From positions 1,364,001 through 1,428,000 of the forward strand of contig AP017968.1 of the NCBI GenBank assembly GCA_002356455.1: a DNA stretch of 64,000 nt. Direction: 5' to 3'. The stretch comes from Fusobacterium varium. Lineage in GTDB: Bacteria; Fusobacteriota; Fusobacteriia; Fusobacteriales; Fusobacteriaceae. A program made the position numbers and the translations under genes. Below are positions 54,217 through 63,350 of this stretch, piece after piece. A model generated the notes under the pieces. That model saw only the letters and a list, made by a program, of their open reading frames with translations. It was not told the DNA's origin and ran no database searches. Positions within the stretch are counted from its first letter, which is position 1; each line of letters opens with the position of its first letter.

Positions 54217-55125
54217 TTGGCAGAAAGAGTTAGCATAGGAGGGCAGGCAGTTATTGAGGGTGTAATGATGAGAAGTCCTGAATGGCTGGCAACAGCAGTA
54301 AGAAAACCCTCGGGAGAAATAGTATATAAAAAAACAAAGGTAGGCGGAAAAAGAAACAAACTTGCAAAAATACCATTTGTCAGAGGAGCAGTGACTCTAT
54401 TTGATGCATTGGTACTTGGAATAAAGGAGCTTACATTTTCGGCAAATCAGTCAGAAGAGGAAGAAGAAAAACAACTTTCGCAAAAAGAAGCAGTAATGAC
54501 AACAGTGGTATCTTTAGGGTTAGGAATAGGACTATTTGTAGTTTTTCCATCTCTTATCAGTAGTTTTGTTTTTGCAGATAACAGAATATATTCTAATTTA
54601 CTAGAGGCAGTATTAAGACTTGCATTTTTTGTTTTTTACATATGGGTAATATCATTTTCAAAAGATGTAAAAAGAGTGTATGAATATCATGGAGCAGAGC
54701 ATAAATCTATTTATGCTTATGAAAATAAAATGGAACTTACACCAGAAAATGCAAAAGGATTTACAACACTTCACCCAAGATGTGGGACAAGTTTTCTGTT
54801 GATAGTAATGCTTATATCAATTATTGTATTTTCATGTATGGATTTTATACTACCAGTTCCAGCAAATGGAATAGAAAGAGTAATAATAAAAGTAGTATTA
54901 AGAGTAATATTAATGCCTCTTATAGCTGGGATATCTTATGAAATACAGAGGTATAGCAGCAATCATTTAGATAAAATCTGGGTAAGAGCATTAGCATTTC
55001 CAGGATTGTCATTACAAAGAATAACAACAAAAGAACCAGACCTGTTGCAATTAGAAGTTGCTATTGTAGCAATAAAGGTTGCTTTAGGGGAAAATGTAGA
55101 AAATGCTACTGAAGTTGAAAGCTAA
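54217..55125 (+). CDS. DUF1385 family membrane protein (YqhQ type)
   Basis: A 302-residue protein opening with SIGGQAVIEGVMMRSPEW, the DUF1385 signature. It contains several membrane helices (about 95-155 and 200-255). Between them lies a cytoplasmic segment with H-G-A-E-H-K (YHGAEHKSIYAYE) and HPRCGTSFLL, likely metal-binding. The biochemical role of YqhQ is not settled. The start is TTG 54217, with AAGGTG at 6-base spacing; it follows the phosphatase stop by 14 bases, so it belongs to the same operon. Confidence 0.85.
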   Translation: MAERVSIGGQAVIEGVMMRSPEWLATAVRKPSGEIVYKKTKVGGKRNKLAKIPFVRGAVTLFDALVLGIKELTFSANQSEEEEEKQLSQKEAVMTTVVSLGLGIGLFVVFPSLISSFVFADNRIYSNLLEAVLRLAFFVFYIWVISFSKDVKRVYEYHGAEHKSIYAYENKMELTPENAKGFTTLHPRCGTSFLLIVMLISIIVFSCMDFILPVPANGIERVIIKVVLRVILMPLIAGISYEIQRYSSNHLDKIWVRALAFPGLSLQRITTKEPDLLQLEVAIVAIKVALGENVENATEVES

Positions 55126-55140
55126 AGTACAGAAAAATTA

Positions 55141-55169
55141 TTGTTATTATAAAAGTAATGTGATATAAT
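55141..55169 (+). promoter_or_regulatory. Promoter of the Rrf2 regulator gene
   Basis: TTGTTA, a 17-base spacer and TATAAT (55164-55169), about 60 bases before the start codon. Confidence 0.6.
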
Positions 55170-55231
55170 TATGAGGTATAGTGTGCAAAAATCAGTATAT
55201 AAATTTACTTATAGGACCATAGGAGACTGAA

Positions 55232-55642
55232 ATGAGATTAAAAAATGAAATTGAATATGTATTTAGAATACTGCTGTATTTAACAATAAATGGAGATAAT
55301 AGAATTATTTCTTCAAATGAGATTTCAGAAAAAGAGGAAATTCCTCATCTATTCAGCCTGAGAATACTTAAAAAATTAGAAAAAGCTGATCTTGTTTTGA
55401 TTTTTAAGGGAGCTAAAGGCGGATATAAATTAAAAAAAGACAGCAGTGAAATAACATTAAAAGATGCAATAGAATCAATTGAAGGAGATATTTGTATCAA
55501 AGATTGTTTAGAATCACCAGAAAGCTGTACTTTAAGAAAAGGTAACTGTGGAGTGCACAGAGTATTAAAAGATATAGAATCTCAATTTATATCTAGATTA
55601 CAAGATGTAAACTTTAGAGATTTAGCTGATGGAAAATATTAA
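55232..55642 (+). CDS. Rrf2-family transcriptional regulator
   Basis: A 136-residue winged-helix regulator (EYVFRILLYLTINGDNRIISSNEISEKEEIPHLFSLRILKKL). A cysteine-rich segment in the C-terminal half (CIKDC, ESC, GNC) could hold an iron-sulfur cluster, as in IscR, NsrR and RsrR. The signal is therefore likely iron-sulfur status, redox state or a small oxidant. No isc/suf genes are adjacent. The start has AGGAG; a terminator follows the stop. Confidence 0.88.
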   Translation: MRLKNEIEYVFRILLYLTINGDNRIISSNEISEKEEIPHLFSLRILKKLEKADLVLIFKGAKGGYKLKKDSSEITLKDAIESIEGDICIKDCLESPESCTLRKGNCGVHRVLKDIESQFISRLQDVNFRDLADGKY

Positions 55643-55658
55643 TAAAAAATCAGAAACA

Positions 55659-55689
55659 AAGGCTGACTACATATAGTCAGCCTTATTTT
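55659..55689 (+). terminator. Terminator of the Rrf2 gene
   Basis: AAGGCTGACTA and TAGTCAGCCTT form an 11-bp perfect stem with a 4-base loop, followed by ATTTTA. Confidence 0.85.
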
Positions 55690-55707
55690 ACATTAGGAGA
55701 TATATAA

Positions 55708-56436
55708 ATGAGAAAAGGAAAATTAATTTATGAAATTGGTATAGATAAGAGAGGAAAATTTGTAGAAAGACCTAATAGGTTTATAGCAGATATTAAATTA
55801 GAAGATAATAGTGTGGTAACATGCCATGTACATGATTCTGGAAGAATAAGAGAGCTTCTTTTTGAAAATAATAGTATAGGGATAAAAAAAGCTAAAGAGG
55901 GAAGTATTCGTAAGACTCAGTGGGATGTCATATCAGCATTTTCAGATGATAAAGAAGATATTTTGATAAATTCATCTTATCATAGATATATATCTGAGAA
56001 GTTTTTAAGAGATAAAAATTTATCACCTTTTGGAGATTATACTAATATAAAAGCTGAAGTAAAATATGGAGATAGCCGTATAGATTATCTTATTGAAAAA
56101 GATAATAAAAAAATCTGGGTAGAAGTAAAAGGAGTTTCACTCTCATTAAATAAAAAGGCAATGTTCCCAGATGCACCAAGTACGAGAGCTCAAAAACATT
56201 TGAGAGAGTTAATTAAAATAAAAGAAAATGGTGACAGAGCAGCAGTATTACTCCTTATATTTAGAGAATCAGATACATTTAGACCTAAATGGGAAACTGA
56301 TCCAAAGTTTTCGGAGTTATTTTATGAGGCAATGGAAAAAGGAGTAGAGATATATCCTGTTCAATTTTTCTTGAAAGATGGAAAAATAATGTATGAAGAG
56401 AAAAAAATTAAAATTCTTACTAAACAGGAAAGATAA
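55708..56436 (+). CDS. sfsA: SfsA family DNA/RNA nuclease
   Basis: A 242-residue protein with the SfsA layout. An OB-like N-terminal part (FVERPNRFIADIKL, then CHVHDSGRIRELLF) is followed by a nuclease-like core: RIDYLIEKDNKKIWVEVKGVSL, FPDAPSTRAQKHLREL and AAVLLLIFRESDTFRPKWETDPKF. It was first described as a sugar-fermentation stimulation protein; the fold indicates a PD-(D/E)XK-type nuclease. The start has AGGAG, just after the Rrf2 terminator. Confidence 0.93.
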   Translation: MRKGKLIYEIGIDKRGKFVERPNRFIADIKLEDNSVVTCHVHDSGRIRELLFENNSIGIKKAKEGSIRKTQWDVISAFSDDKEDILINSSYHRYISEKFLRDKNLSPFGDYTNIKAEVKYGDSRIDYLIEKDNKKIWVEVKGVSLSLNKKAMFPDAPSTRAQKHLRELIKIKENGDRAAVLLLIFRESDTFRPKWETDPKFSELFYEAMEKGVEIYPVQFFLKDGKIMYEEKKIKILTKQER

Positions 56437-56511
56437 AATAAATAATTTATGTTTCAGAAGATAGGTTTTCAAATTAGTAGTTGTTTAAAAATTTTGATAA
56501 TAATGTTTTTC

Positions 56512-56540
56512 TTGATTTAATCTCTTAAAAAGGGTATAGT
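56512..56540 (+). promoter_or_regulatory. Promoter of the Cys-rich protein gene
   Basis: TTGATT, a 17-base spacer and TATAGT, 32 bases before the start codon. Confidence 0.65.
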
Positions 56541-56572
56541 TAAGGTAAGATGTAAAATAGGAGGTATTTTTA

Positions 56573-56866
56573 ATGAATAATTACAAGTTTATACATCATA
56601 AAGAATGTGAGTTTTTTCCATGTCATGAAATGAAAAATATAGAAGATTTTAATTGTATGTTTTGCTATTGTCCATTGTATATGATGGGAGAGGAATGTGG
56701 AGGAAATTTTAAGTATACACCTCATGGAATAAAAGATTGTTCAAATTGTAATCTTCCTCATATTAAAGAAGTAGGTTATGCTCATATTCAAAAGAAAATG
56801 CTTGATGTTATAGAAAGAGTTCAAAACGAATATTTAGAAAAGAAAAAGAAAGAAGAAACTAAATAA
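56573..56866 (+). CDS. Cysteine-rich small domain protein (putative metal-binding)
   Basis: A 97-residue protein with eight cysteines (12, 17, 28, 31, 33, 42, 56, 59) in the first 60 residues, in an order that matches the family described as cysteine-rich small domain (ECEFFPCH, then NCMFCYCPLY and DCSNCNLPH). The rest is a charged helix. It probably binds zinc or an iron-sulfur cluster; no activity is established. The start has AGGAGG. It has its own promoter, with a long hairpin after the stop. Confidence 0.8.
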   Translation: MNNYKFIHHKECEFFPCHEMKNIEDFNCMFCYCPLYMMGEECGGNFKYTPHGIKDCSNCNLPHIKEVGYAHIQKKMLDVIERVQNEYLEKKKKEETK

Positions 56867-56877
56867 TAAAAATTTTT

Positions 56878-56915
56878 ATCAAAGACAAATAAGATATATC
56901 TTATTTGTCTTTGAT
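56878..56915. terminator. Long hairpin after the Cys-rich protein gene
   Basis: ATCAAAGACAAATAAGAT and its inverted copy form a nearly perfect stem of 16 or more pairs. Only a weak T run follows, so it may be a terminator or a 3' stabilising element. Confidence 0.6.
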
Positions 56916-56989
56916 AATGAAATTTTGCAGTGAATATTGGCTTATGGGAAGAGAATAATGAAAGATGATCATTTGAAATAGGTGGTAAT

Positions 56990-59900
56990 ATGAATCTGGG
57001 GAAATTAAAAACAGAAAATATTTATGAAGCTTTTTTAAGTTTGGAAAAAATGCTGAAACACGATGAATATACATATTCTGAGAAATTAAAGATGTTAGAA
57101 GAATTAAAGAAGAAATGTGATATCTCTTTGTTAGGAGTTATTATTTTAAATAGTAAAAAACAAATAAGAAGTGATTTTTTTTGGAATAATTCTGAAATAA
57201 ACAATGTTACTATAAAAAAATTTTTATATAATAATCTTTTTGAATTATTTAAAGAGTCAATTAAAGAAGGTAAATATATTGATTTAGAAAATAATGAAAA
57301 GTTATATAAAATAAAAAATACATTTCAAGATAACTTTATTTTTCTTCCTGTAAAAAATATTCAGGAAGATTTTTGTATTGGTGGAATATTAGTTGGTAAA
57401 AGGAAAGAGAAAGGAATCTGGAATGAGGAAGAAATAAAATCATTAGAAACATTTGCTTTAGTAATGGAAATGTTTTATACAAATAAATATAGATATGATG
57501 AATTTTTTACACAATCTTGGATATTTAACGAAATTCTGGATAATATGAATGTAAATCTTTATGTTACAGATATAAAAAATGATAAGATACTGTTTATGAA
57601 TAAAAAAATGAAGGAAAGTTATAATATAGATGAACCTGAAGGAAAGATATGCTGGCAGATTCTTCAAAAAGGAATGGAAAAAAGGTGTGATTTTTGTCCA
57701 GTTCCTAAGCTTTTAGAAAAAAAAGAAGAAAAATCCAGTATAGTATGGAGAGAAAATGGTGCTATTACAGGAAAAACTTATGAAAATTATGATAGTTTGA
57801 TAAGATGGACAGATGGTTCTATAGTGCATTTTCAAGAATCTACTGATATAACAGATACAGTTGCTCTAAAAAAAAATGTTCTTCAAGATATTTTGTGTGA
57901 TGAAGCTTTGAATTGGAGAGCTGGAAAAATTGAAATGGCTAAGGCTATTCAAGAAGCTAAAAAATCTAAAAAGAGTTTTGTGATAGCTTCAGTGGATATA
58001 GATGACTTAAAAATGATTAATGAAAAATATGGGCATATAGAGGGAGATAAAGTCATCATAGAAACAATAAAAACAATAAAAAATTATTTAACTGAAAGAG
58101 AGTTTATATTTAGATTGGAAGGAGATAATTTTATAGTTGTTTTTGAAAATAGGACAGAAAAAGATGTGATTAAGCTGTTATTTGGATGTATTGACAATCT
58201 TAAAATTAAAAAAAGAGAATTAAAAAAAGAGTTTGATTTTTCTTTTTGCTTTGGAACAGTAGAAACTTATCCTGATGAAGATATTTTTGAAAATGATATT
58301 ATTGCAAGAGCTGACAAAAAACTTTATTTTCAAAAATTAAAGTATCATAAAAATAAAATAGATAATTCTGGAGATGGGAATAATAAAAAACCTTTTGTAA
58401 ATGAAAAAGATTTTATTTACAATAAAGATCTTTTATATGAAGCACTTGTTATGAGTACAGATGATTTCATTTATATATGTAATATGAAGACGGGAAGATT
58501 CAAATATACATCTGCAATGGTAGAAATGTTCAATCTTCCTTCTGAAATAGTTCAAAATCCAATTTTTATCTGGAAAAATATTGTTCATGAGGACGATTGG
58601 GAAAAATTTTATCAGTCTAATATGGAGATAGGACAAGATCAAACAGATTATCATTTAGTTGAATTTAGAGCTAAAAATAAAGATGGAGAATATGTGTGGC
58701 TTAGATGTCGTGGACATTTGATGCGTGATGAGGTTGGAGAACCAAGTATTTTTGCAGGAATAATGACCTTACTTGGAAAACAAAATAAAATAGATATTAT
58801 AACTAGGCTACTCAATATAAATGAATTTTCAAAATCTTTTGAAGAAAAAATAAAAGATTATTCTGTTGAAACCATTGGAATGATGATTTTAGGAATAGAT
58901 GATTTCAAGCAGGTAAATGAAATGTATGATAGAGAGTTTGGAGATGGTGTTTTAAAAATGACAGCTCAAATAATTCAGTCATCACTTCCTAGAAATGCCT
59001 TAGCATATAGACTAGATGGGGACCAATTTGGAATTCTTGCAGAAAATACAGACAGTCATGAATTACAGAATATATATGATAATATAAAAACAAAATTTTC
59101 ACGTCAACAACTTCTTGAAAAATCTAAGATATTTGTAACTATTTCAGCAGGGTGTTCACTTTATCCACAAGATGGAAATAAATATCAAGAATTATATAAA
59201 TATACAGATTATTCATTACAATATGCTAAAAAAAGTGGAAAGGATAAAATAGTATTTTTTTCTAATGAGATATTGGAACATAAATCACGTTTTTTAGAAA
59301 TACTTCGTCACATTAGGGAGAGCATAGAAAATGGCTTTGAAGGATTTGAAGTTGTTTATCAACCACAAGTATTTTGTAAAACTGCAAATTTAAAAGGAGT
59401 AGAAGCTTTATTAAGATGGAAATGTGAAAAATTTGGAAGTGTTTCACCAGTAGAATTTATTCCAATACTTGAGGAAAGTGGCTTAATAATACCAGTAGGA
59501 AAATGGGTATTAAAAGAAGCTGTAAAAGTATGCAAAGAAATGTTAGAGCATAATAAAGACATTACTGTTAGTGTAAACTGTTCATTTATACAGCTTTTAG
59601 ATGAAAATTTTCTAAATGATGTAAAGACAATAATTACAGAAGAAGGAGTTCCACCTTCAAATATTATATTAGAATTAACAGAAAGTTGTATAATAAAAAG
59701 TATTGAAACATTACATGAAATATATTTTCAAATGAAGGAAATTGGAATAAAAACAGCAATGGATGATTTTGGAACTGGTTATTCTTCATTAGGAATATTA
59801 AAGCAAGTCCCTGCAAACATAGTAAAAATAGATCGTGCTTTTGTAAAAGATATAGTTAAAAGCAGATTTGATATTACTTTTATTGAATTTATTACAAGAA

Positions 59901-60073
59901 TATGTCATTCAGTAGATATAAAAGTATGTTTAGAAGGAATTGAAACTAAAGAAGAATTTGAGCTTGTAAGTAACTTAGAGATTGATTACATTCAAGGTTA
60001 TTATTTTGGAAAACCCAAAACTAAAAATAGTATATTTAAAAATTTTTTAACTGAAGAAATAGAAGTTTATTAA
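56990..60073 (+). CDS. GAF/PAS-GGDEF-PAS-GGDEF-EAL protein, likely c-di-GMP phosphodiesterase
   Basis: A 1027-residue soluble signalling protein. Order: GAF-like region (about 1-165), PAS (about 180-290), first GGDEF domain with the degenerate loop E377-GDNF, second PAS with PAC (about 485-605), second GGDEF with D676-GDQF, and an EAL domain (about 775-1020). The EAL domain keeps E805-A-L-L-R, D925-D926-F-G-T-G-Y-S-S and KIDRAF, so hydrolysis of c-di-GMP is expected. Both GGDEF loops depart from GG[DE]EF, so cyclase activity is doubtful; they may bind GTP as regulators. Two degenerate GGDEF copies in one chain is uncommon. The start has AGGTGG. It lies 72 bases before a cyclase gene. Confidence 0.9.
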   Translation: MNLGKLKTENIYEAFLSLEKMLKHDEYTYSEKLKMLEELKKKCDISLLGVIILNSKKQIRSDFFWNNSEINNVTIKKFLYNNLFELFKESIKEGKYIDLENNEKLYKIKNTFQDNFIFLPVKNIQEDFCIGGILVGKRKEKGIWNEEEIKSLETFALVMEMFYTNKYRYDEFFTQSWIFNEILDNMNVNLYVTDIKNDKILFMNKKMKESYNIDEPEGKICWQILQKGMEKRCDFCPVPKLLEKKEEKSSIVWRENGAITGKTYENYDSLIRWTDGSIVHFQESTDITDTVALKKNVLQDILCDEALNWRAGKIEMAKAIQEAKKSKKSFVIASVDIDDLKMINEKYGHIEGDKVIIETIKTIKNYLTEREFIFRLEGDNFIVVFENRTEKDVIKLLFGCIDNLKIKKRELKKEFDFSFCFGTVETYPDEDIFENDIIARADKKLYFQKLKYHKNKIDNSGDGNNKKPFVNEKDFIYNKDLLYEALVMSTDDFIYICNMKTGRFKYTSAMVEMFNLPSEIVQNPIFIWKNIVHEDDWEKFYQSNMEIGQDQTDYHLVEFRAKNKDGEYVWLRCRGHLMRDEVGEPSIFAGIMTLLGKQNKIDIITRLLNINEFSKSFEEKIKDYSVETIGMMILGIDDFKQVNEMYDREFGDGVLKMTAQIIQSSLPRNALAYRLDGDQFGILAENTDSHELQNIYDNIKTKFSRQQLLEKSKIFVTISAGCSLYPQDGNKYQELYKYTDYSLQYAKKSGKDKIVFFSNEILEHKSRFLEILRHIRESIENGFEGFEVVYQPQVFCKTANLKGVEALLRWKCEKFGSVSPVEFIPILEESGLIIPVGKWVLKEAVKVCKEMLEHNKDITVSVNCSFIQLLDENFLNDVKTIITEEGVPPSNIILELTESCIIKSIETLHEIYFQMKEIGIKTAMDDFGTGYSSLGILKQVPANIVKIDRAFVKDIVKSRFDITFIEFITRICHSVDIKVCLEGIETKEEFELVSNLEIDYIQGYYFGKPKTKNSIFKNFLTEEIEVY

Positions 60074-60144
60074 AATAGCATCTTAAAGAATTTTATTTAA
60101 TTTAAGTAACAAATCAATAGAAAAAATCAAGGAGCTGCTGTTTT

Positions 60145-62004
60145 ATGAAAATAAAAAATATAAGAATAGAATTATGGATAATAAGTATCTGTATTTTTAT
60201 TTTAATGTTAAATTCTATTCTATTATTTCCTAAAAAGGTTAATTCTTTCTTTTTAAATATGATAGAAAGTGAATTGGATAATTCGACACAAAGGAATACT
60301 AAACTTATATATGGAAAAATAAATGATACAAACAGATTATTACATGGAATTTCTACAGATATAATAGATGAGAGCAATATAAAAAGTGAAGAAATAAAAA
60401 AATTATTAAAAACAGTAGGAATAAATTTTAATTTTAGAGCTATTGGAATTGTAGATACAGAAGGAAAATTAGTATCTAAAATAGAGTTTTCTGAAAATAA
60501 TAGCGATGAAGAGTTTTATAAAAACTTAAGATTTGAAAATAAAAAGGATCAAAATGTAAGTTGGAGTGTATATAAGGATAATGTATATAGTAAAATTCCT
60601 ATTTTTGATGGAGAGAAGTATATTGGAATTCTATTTTGTATATTCAACTTTAAGGATATATTTAAAAATTTAGACAGCATAGAAAGAGAAGATACAATAT
60701 ATGTTTATGTTATTAATAGTGAAGGAAAAATATTAATAAGGTCTGTTAATAGTGAAATTCTCTTTAATGAAAATAATTACTATGAGTGGATAAAAAACTC
60801 TCAGGATAATGGAGAAAATATAGTAAAAAATTTTAAGGAATTTTTTAAAAGTAATAATTCTGATAGCATAGGATACAGTGTAAATCTTTTAGACAGAGTA
60901 ATTTATTTTGCTCCTTTAGATATAAATGACTGGTATATAGTTTCTATGATTTCTAAAAAAGGATTGAGCTATAATATAAATCAAATGAAAAAATTTGCTA
61001 ATATTTATTTAGGAGTAATTATAGTTTCAATAGTATATTTTTTGAGTATAATAATATATTATATGAGAAAAAATCATCAATATATAAAAAATCAAAATAA
61101 AAAACTTCAGATAAGTGAAGAAACTTTAATGGCTGCTGCTGAAGAAACATCTTTAATAATATATGATTATGACATAAAAAATAAGAAAATAATTTTTAGA
61201 AATAGTAAGAAAATAAAGGCAAATTTTCCTAAAGTTATAGAGGATGTTCCAAAAAGTCTTTTTGAAAAAGGAATTTTATTAGAGGAATGCCAAAAAGAAA
61301 CAGAGGATAAATTTGCTAATATTGCTAGAGGAGCTAAATCAATAACTTCAATTTTTTGTTTAAAAAATAAAGATACCAATGAAAAAGAATGGTTTAGAAG
61401 TACTCTATCTAATATTTTTAATGATAATGGTCAGATTGAACATACAATAGGTATGATGGTAGATATAACAAAAGAGAGAAAAAAAGAATTGTTATTCAAA
61501 AATAAATCTAAAAGAGATTCATTAACAGATTTATATAATCGTGAAAGTGCTGTAAAAATAATAGAAAGTATTCTTAAAGATCCTCTTTATAAAGATGAAA
61601 TTCATGCTTTAGCAATTATGGATTTTGATAACTTTAAAATTGTAAATGATAGTTTGGGTCATATTATGGGAGATAAGGTATTAATAGACGGTGCAGATAA
61701 ATTGAGAAAAAGTTTAAGAAAAGATGATATTATAGCAAGACTGGGAGGAGATGAAATATTGATTTTTCTCTTGAGTATAGGCAATAAAGATAATGCTGTA
61801 AAAATAGCTTCACAGCTTGTAAATAAAATGAGAGATACATATGAAAAAAATGGGAAAAAAGTGGAAATATCAGTTTCTTTAGGAGTTGCAATGTCTCCAT
61901 CTAATGGAAAAAGATTTATAGAGCTTTATGAAAAAGCTGATTTGGCAATGTATGAAGCAAAAAAATCAGGAAGAAATGGATATCACATTTATTCAGAAAA
62001 ATAA
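60145..62004 (+). CDS. Membrane diguanylate cyclase: dCache, PAS, GGDEF
   Basis: A 619-residue protein. A membrane helix at about 10-28, an extracytoplasmic dCache-like sensor (about 30-275), a second helix (about 287-308), a PAS domain (about 320-445) and a GGDEF domain. The active loop is G534-G-D-E-I538, a mild change from GGDEF that leaves the catalytic acids intact. An intact inhibition site R525-K-D-D528 lies exactly five residues upstream, so product feedback is likely. The start has AAGGAG. It is next to the EAL protein gene and followed by a terminator, suggesting a paired make/break module. Confidence 0.9.
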   Translation: MKIKNIRIELWIISICIFILMLNSILLFPKKVNSFFLNMIESELDNSTQRNTKLIYGKINDTNRLLHGISTDIIDESNIKSEEIKKLLKTVGINFNFRAIGIVDTEGKLVSKIEFSENNSDEEFYKNLRFENKKDQNVSWSVYKDNVYSKIPIFDGEKYIGILFCIFNFKDIFKNLDSIEREDTIYVYVINSEGKILIRSVNSEILFNENNYYEWIKNSQDNGENIVKNFKEFFKSNNSDSIGYSVNLLDRVIYFAPLDINDWYIVSMISKKGLSYNINQMKKFANIYLGVIIVSIVYFLSIIIYYMRKNHQYIKNQNKKLQISEETLMAAAEETSLIIYDYDIKNKKIIFRNSKKIKANFPKVIEDVPKSLFEKGILLEECQKETEDKFANIARGAKSITSIFCLKNKDTNEKEWFRSTLSNIFNDNGQIEHTIGMMVDITKERKKELLFKNKSKRDSLTDLYNRESAVKIIESILKDPLYKDEIHALAIMDFDNFKIVNDSLGHIMGDKVLIDGADKLRKSLRKDDIIARLGGDEILIFLLSIGNKDNAVKIASQLVNKMRDTYEKNGKKVEISVSLGVAMSPSNGKRFIELYEKADLAMYEAKKSGRNGYHIYSEK

Positions 62005-62013
62005 ATAAAAAAT

Positions 62014-62051
62014 AAAAGCTGGCTAAAATATATATTTAGTCAGCTTTTTTC
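62014..62051. terminator. Terminator between the cyclase gene and the small coiled-coil gene
   Basis: AAAAGCTGGCTAAA pairs with TTTAGTCAGCTTTT (one wobble pair), with T and A runs on both sides. Confidence 0.88.
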
Positions 62052-62071
62052 ATTGGATATTACAAATAGTA

Positions 62072-62272
62072 CTATAGTCCATTTTCTCTTTCCAATCTAT
62101 TCATGATTTTTTCATTTTCCATATATACTTCATTTAATTCTGTATATACTTTTTGATAATTGTCAGCTAGTTTTTCCTTTTCATCTTCACAGTTGCTTTC
62201 TTTCAATTTGATTTTAATATCTTCAATTTGTTCTTCAAGTTCTCTGATCAGATTAAGATTTTTTTCTGTCAT
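62072..62272 (-). CDS. Small coiled-coil protein of unknown function
   Basis: A 66-residue, highly charged protein (MTEKNLNLIRELEEQIEDIK...) with heptad spacing over its length, so a coiled coil is likely. It has one cysteine. ATG 62272 follows AAGGAG with 8-base spacing; an upstream in-frame GTG overlaps that site. I do not recognise a family. It is similar in style, but not in sequence, to the 66-residue protein at 2318. Confidence 0.6.
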   Translation of the reverse strand: MTEKNLNLIRELEEQIEDIKIKLKESNCEDEKEKLADNYQKVYTELNEVYMENEKIMNRLERENGL

Positions 62273-62344
62273 AAATATCACTCCTTTAAAAAATAAAATT
62301 AATAAATTTCTTAAAAACTTAAACGAAATTTATTTTTTATTATT

Positions 62345-63202
62345 TTACTTTTTAAAAACAAAATTGTCAAGATATTTTTTACAGGCATTTATGTACTTAT
62401 TTTTAAACCATTCTCGTAGACTTAAGGGTTCTATTATCTCAATTTCATCCAAAAAGTATGTAAAATATCTTTTAGCTTTCTCTTCTGAGCATTGAAATTC
62501 ATAAAAATTTCCATTTTTAGAGATAATTTCAGGACGATTTAATTTAACTTCTTTTAAAATTTTTTCACCTTCTGGAGTTAAAATGGCTTTTATTTTTTTG
62601 CCTTGTGAAAGAAATGGATCAAAATCTTTTATAACTTTATCTACAAACTTTATATCTTCCCAAATTTTTATTTCTTTAGTAATAAAGATAGTATCTATAT
62701 TACTTATTCTGTAATTCCTATATTTTTCTTCATTTATATCAAAACAGAAGAGATAATTGGAAAGCTCAAGTTTAGAACTTCCTATATAAAATGGAAGAAC
62801 AGATGTGATTCTTTTGTCTTTAAAATGAATTTTTATAATTTTTTTATCTTTTATTGCTGATTCAATTCTTTCAATTATAGCTTGAAAAATAAAAAGTTCT
62901 CTATTTTTTCTTGATTGATTCGCATATTTATAAATAAGTCTTCTTATAAAATCTGCTTCTACCTGTATATTTTTTTCCATTAAAAAATCATAATATGTAC
63001 TTAGATTTTTTTTGTTTAAATTAAACTGTATAACAGATTTTTCTCCATCAAAGAAAAAATTATCATTTATTTTTTCATTTTTCATATGTTCAAATATATA
63101 ATTTAGGAGATAGTTTTTTGTTATTTTAAAATTATCCAAATCAGATTCAATTGTTTCTAGGACTTGTTTGAGGAGAGTTATTCTTATTTTTTTTTCCATC
63201 AT
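62345..63202 (-). CDS. WYL-domain transcriptional regulator
   Basis: A 285-residue protein. The N-terminal third is helical and suits a DNA-binding region. The middle (about 115-190) resembles a WYL domain (IKIHFKDKRITSVLPFYIGSSKLELSNYLFCFDINEEKYRNYRISNID). The C-terminal part ends with a WCX-like region (FLDEIEIIEPLSLREWFKNK). WYL proteins sense nucleic-acid or nucleotide ligands. The family call is by pattern; the WYL triad itself is changed. It is divergent from bioB, with no known link. Confidence 0.75.
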   Translation of the reverse strand: MMEKKIRITLLKQVLETIESDLDNFKITKNYLLNYIFEHMKNEKINDNFFFDGEKSVIQFNLNKKNLSTYYDFLMEKNIQVEADFIRRLIYKYANQSRKNRELFIFQAIIERIESAIKDKKIIKIHFKDKRITSVLPFYIGSSKLELSNYLFCFDINEEKYRNYRISNIDTIFITKEIKIWEDIKFVDKVIKDFDPFLSQGKKIKAILTPEGEKILKEVKLNRPEIISKNGNFYEFQCSEEKAKRYFTYFLDEIEIIEPLSLREWFKNKYINACKKYLDNFVFKK

Positions 63203-63350
63203 CTAAAACCTGCTTTCTATTTTTTAGTATTATAAAATATTTTATCATAAAAAAACTCAATAATACATAGTACTTTAAATATTTGTAAATTTGTGATATA
63301 TTTGAATGTAGAGAAATTTTTTAAAAGCATAAAAAGGAGCTACTTAAATT

